Shown here in pieces: positions 4,522 through 5,640 of a stretch of DNA of 5,640 nt. How positions within the stretch are numbered: position 1 is the stretch's first letter; every line of letters starts with the position of its first letter. Origin of the DNA: Thermoanaerobaculales bacterium (GTDB lineage: Bacteria; Acidobacteriota; Thermoanaerobaculia; Thermoanaerobaculales; Sulfomarinibacteraceae); assembly GCA_029932545.1 (NCBI GenBank), contig JAOZPW010000252.1:1-5640 (forward strand), given 5' to 3'. The notes beneath the pieces are model-generated. The model ran no database searches and had not been told where the DNA came from. It saw only the letters and a program-made list of their open reading frames with translations. The position numbers and the translations under genes were made by a program.

Positions 4522-5640
4522 CCCGTCCGTTGCCCTCGAAGCCTTCTGCCTGAAGACGTTGCACCCGCCGAAGAACATCGTTGAAATCACCATCCTTGGC
4601 CCAATAGGCGCCTTTGAGGATCTCGGCGAACTCGGCGACGGTCGAGGCCAGTTTCAATGCCGGCGAAGCGTCATCCCAGCTCTTGGCCAGTTGCGAAACC
4701 CGGAGGGTCTCGTCGAGTTCGATCTCGCGAGTTTCACCCATCGGACGGTAGCGTAGGCGCAAGGTGGCAACTCGTCCGCGGCGCGGTGCCTCAGACCGAA
4801 GCTTGACCTCGTAGACCGCGGTGACCGTGTGGCCGGCGCCGATCTCGCCGGCGTCAACGGTGGGATCACGGAAGAGATGGTCGGCAATGTCTCGGTTTTC
4901 ATAACCCAGTAGACGCCACCGTGAAACGACGTCGGGGTCGAACTCCACCTGCGCCTTGGCGTCATGACCCAGGGTCAGAAGGGTGCCCGTCAACTCTTCG
5001 ACAAAGATCCTTCGCGCCTCGGACAGCCCGTCGACGTAGGCGTAGCGTCCATTGCCGCTGTCCGCCAACTGTTCCATCAGGGTGTCGTTGTAGTTGCCCA
5101 TGCCGAAGCCGACAGTGGTCAGCTCGATACCGCCTGAGGCTTCGCGCCGGATGCGCTCGAGAATGGAACCGTGCCCTGTTCGGCCGACGTTGGCCACCCC
5201 GTCCGAACACAGGATGACCCGGCGAAGGCGCCCGTCGTCGTCCCCATCACTGAGTAAATCGTAGGCCAGAACGAGGCCCTGCTCGGCGTTAGTCGCTCCG
5301 CCCGGCGCCAGGTTCTGAACAGCCCTGCGAATCGCGTCATGATCGGTCGTCGGCTTGAGAAGCACCCGACCGGACGAGCCGTAGACAACCATACCAACAT
5401 GGTCGTCCCGGCGGAGGTTCTCGAGCAGCTCATACAGAGCCTTCTTGACCAGACCCAGACGGTTCTCACGGTCCATCGAGCCGGAAACGTCAATGCAGAA
5501 GACCAGCACAGCGGGCGGGCGATCGGCGGCATCAACCTCGCGGGCCTTGACGGCCAGACGCAGGGTGTAGGTACGCTCCCCGGCAGCGAAGGCCGACGGC
5601 GCTCCCTCGGCGATCAGGCGGAAATCACCTTTGCGGGGCG
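4433..5640 (-). CDS. YfbK-like von Willebrand factor type A protein (N-terminus beyond window)
   Basis: The frame is open to the right edge and gives 401 visible residues; GTG at 5507-5509 is an internal valine, not a start. Upstream of it the protein reads GERTYTLRLAVKAREV, then RPPAVLVFCIDVSGSMD, the usual lead into a VWA domain. The metal-ion-dependent adhesion site is complete: DVSGS, then the Thr in GGATNAEQG, then the Asp in LCSDGVAN. The C-terminal part (QVEFDPDVVSRWRLLGYENR, DAGEIGAGHTVTAVYEV) matches the YfbK C-terminal domain. Full-length relatives are about 500-600 residues, with an N-terminal lipoprotein or signal region that is not visible here. The conserved part ends at TELGAMVSEARQLTG; the last 13 residues (ARPGPGPSTGDRR) are low complexity and overlap the toxin tail. 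The molecular role of the YfbK family is poorly known; metal-dependent protein binding at the cell envelope is the likely theme. Confidence 0.9.
   Translation of the reverse strand, partial: PRKGDFRLIAEGAPSAFAAGERTYTLRLAVKAREVDAADRPPAVLVFCIDVSGSMDRENRLGLVKKALYELLENLRRDDHVGMVVYGSSGRVLLKPTTDHDAIRRAVQNLAPGGATNAEQGLVLAYDLLSDGDDDGRLRRVILCSDGVANVGRTGHGSILERIRREASGGIELTTVGFGMGNYNDTLMEQLADSGNGRYAYVDGLSEARRIFVEELTGTLLTLGHDAKAQVEFDPDVVSRWRLLGYENRDIADHLFRDPTVDAGEIGAGHTVTAVYEVKLRSEAPRRGRVATLRLRYRPMGETREIELDETLRVSQLAKSWDDASPALKLASTVAEFAEILKGAYWAKDGDFNDVLRRVQRLQAEGFEGNGRVTELGAMVSEARQLTGARPGPGPSTGDRR

Noticed and set aside
5507..5509. GTG as the start of the VWA protein
   Set aside because: The frame continues upstream to the window edge with the conserved lead-in to a VWA domain, so this is an internal valine in the first VWA strand.

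Overview
The window looks like chromosomal DNA of a GC-rich Gram-negative bacterium. It carries an outer-membrane-type beta-barrel porin or transporter, a lipoprotein metalloprotease with a lipobox, strong GGAGG ribosome binding sites, and intergenic palindromic repeats. The lineage cannot be fixed from the sequence alone. An Acidobacteriota-like or deltaproteobacteria-like genome is a guess only.

Layout from left to right. (1) The 3' end of a Phenol_MetA_deg-family outer-membrane protein gene on the + strand stops at 446. (2) A 292-bp gap between convergent genes (447-738) is filled with secondary structure. First comes a two-unit array of six back-to-back mini-hairpins (about 444-600, period 70 to 72). 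Then comes an 88-bp inverted-repeat element resembling a REP doublet (627-714). (3) A GFA/CENP-V zinc protein gene runs on the - strand (739-1170). (4) A 96-bp divergent control region follows. (5) A two-gene + strand operon encodes an MscS-family mechanosensitive channel and an M48 zinc-metalloprotease lipoprotein (1267-3825, 18-bp gap). (6) A type II toxin-antitoxin pair (RHH antitoxin plus RelE/ParE-fold toxin, 3892-4521) has its own extended -10 promoter. (7) The 3' two-thirds or so of a von Willebrand factor A protein of the YfbK type lies on the - strand (4433 to beyond 5640). Its end overlaps the toxin tail tail-to-tail.

How the parts relate. The MscS-M48 pair makes sense as an envelope-homeostasis unit: osmotic relief plus quality control of envelope proteins. 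The toxin-antitoxin pair is a self-contained cassette between it and the vwa gene. The porin, GFA and VWA genes have no visible functional link to each other. The most unusual item is the hairpin array downstream of the porin gene. The two units keep the same architecture (three hairpins with short purine loops, then a shared nonamer), yet the stem sequences are entirely different. Pairing rather than sequence is therefore what is preserved.
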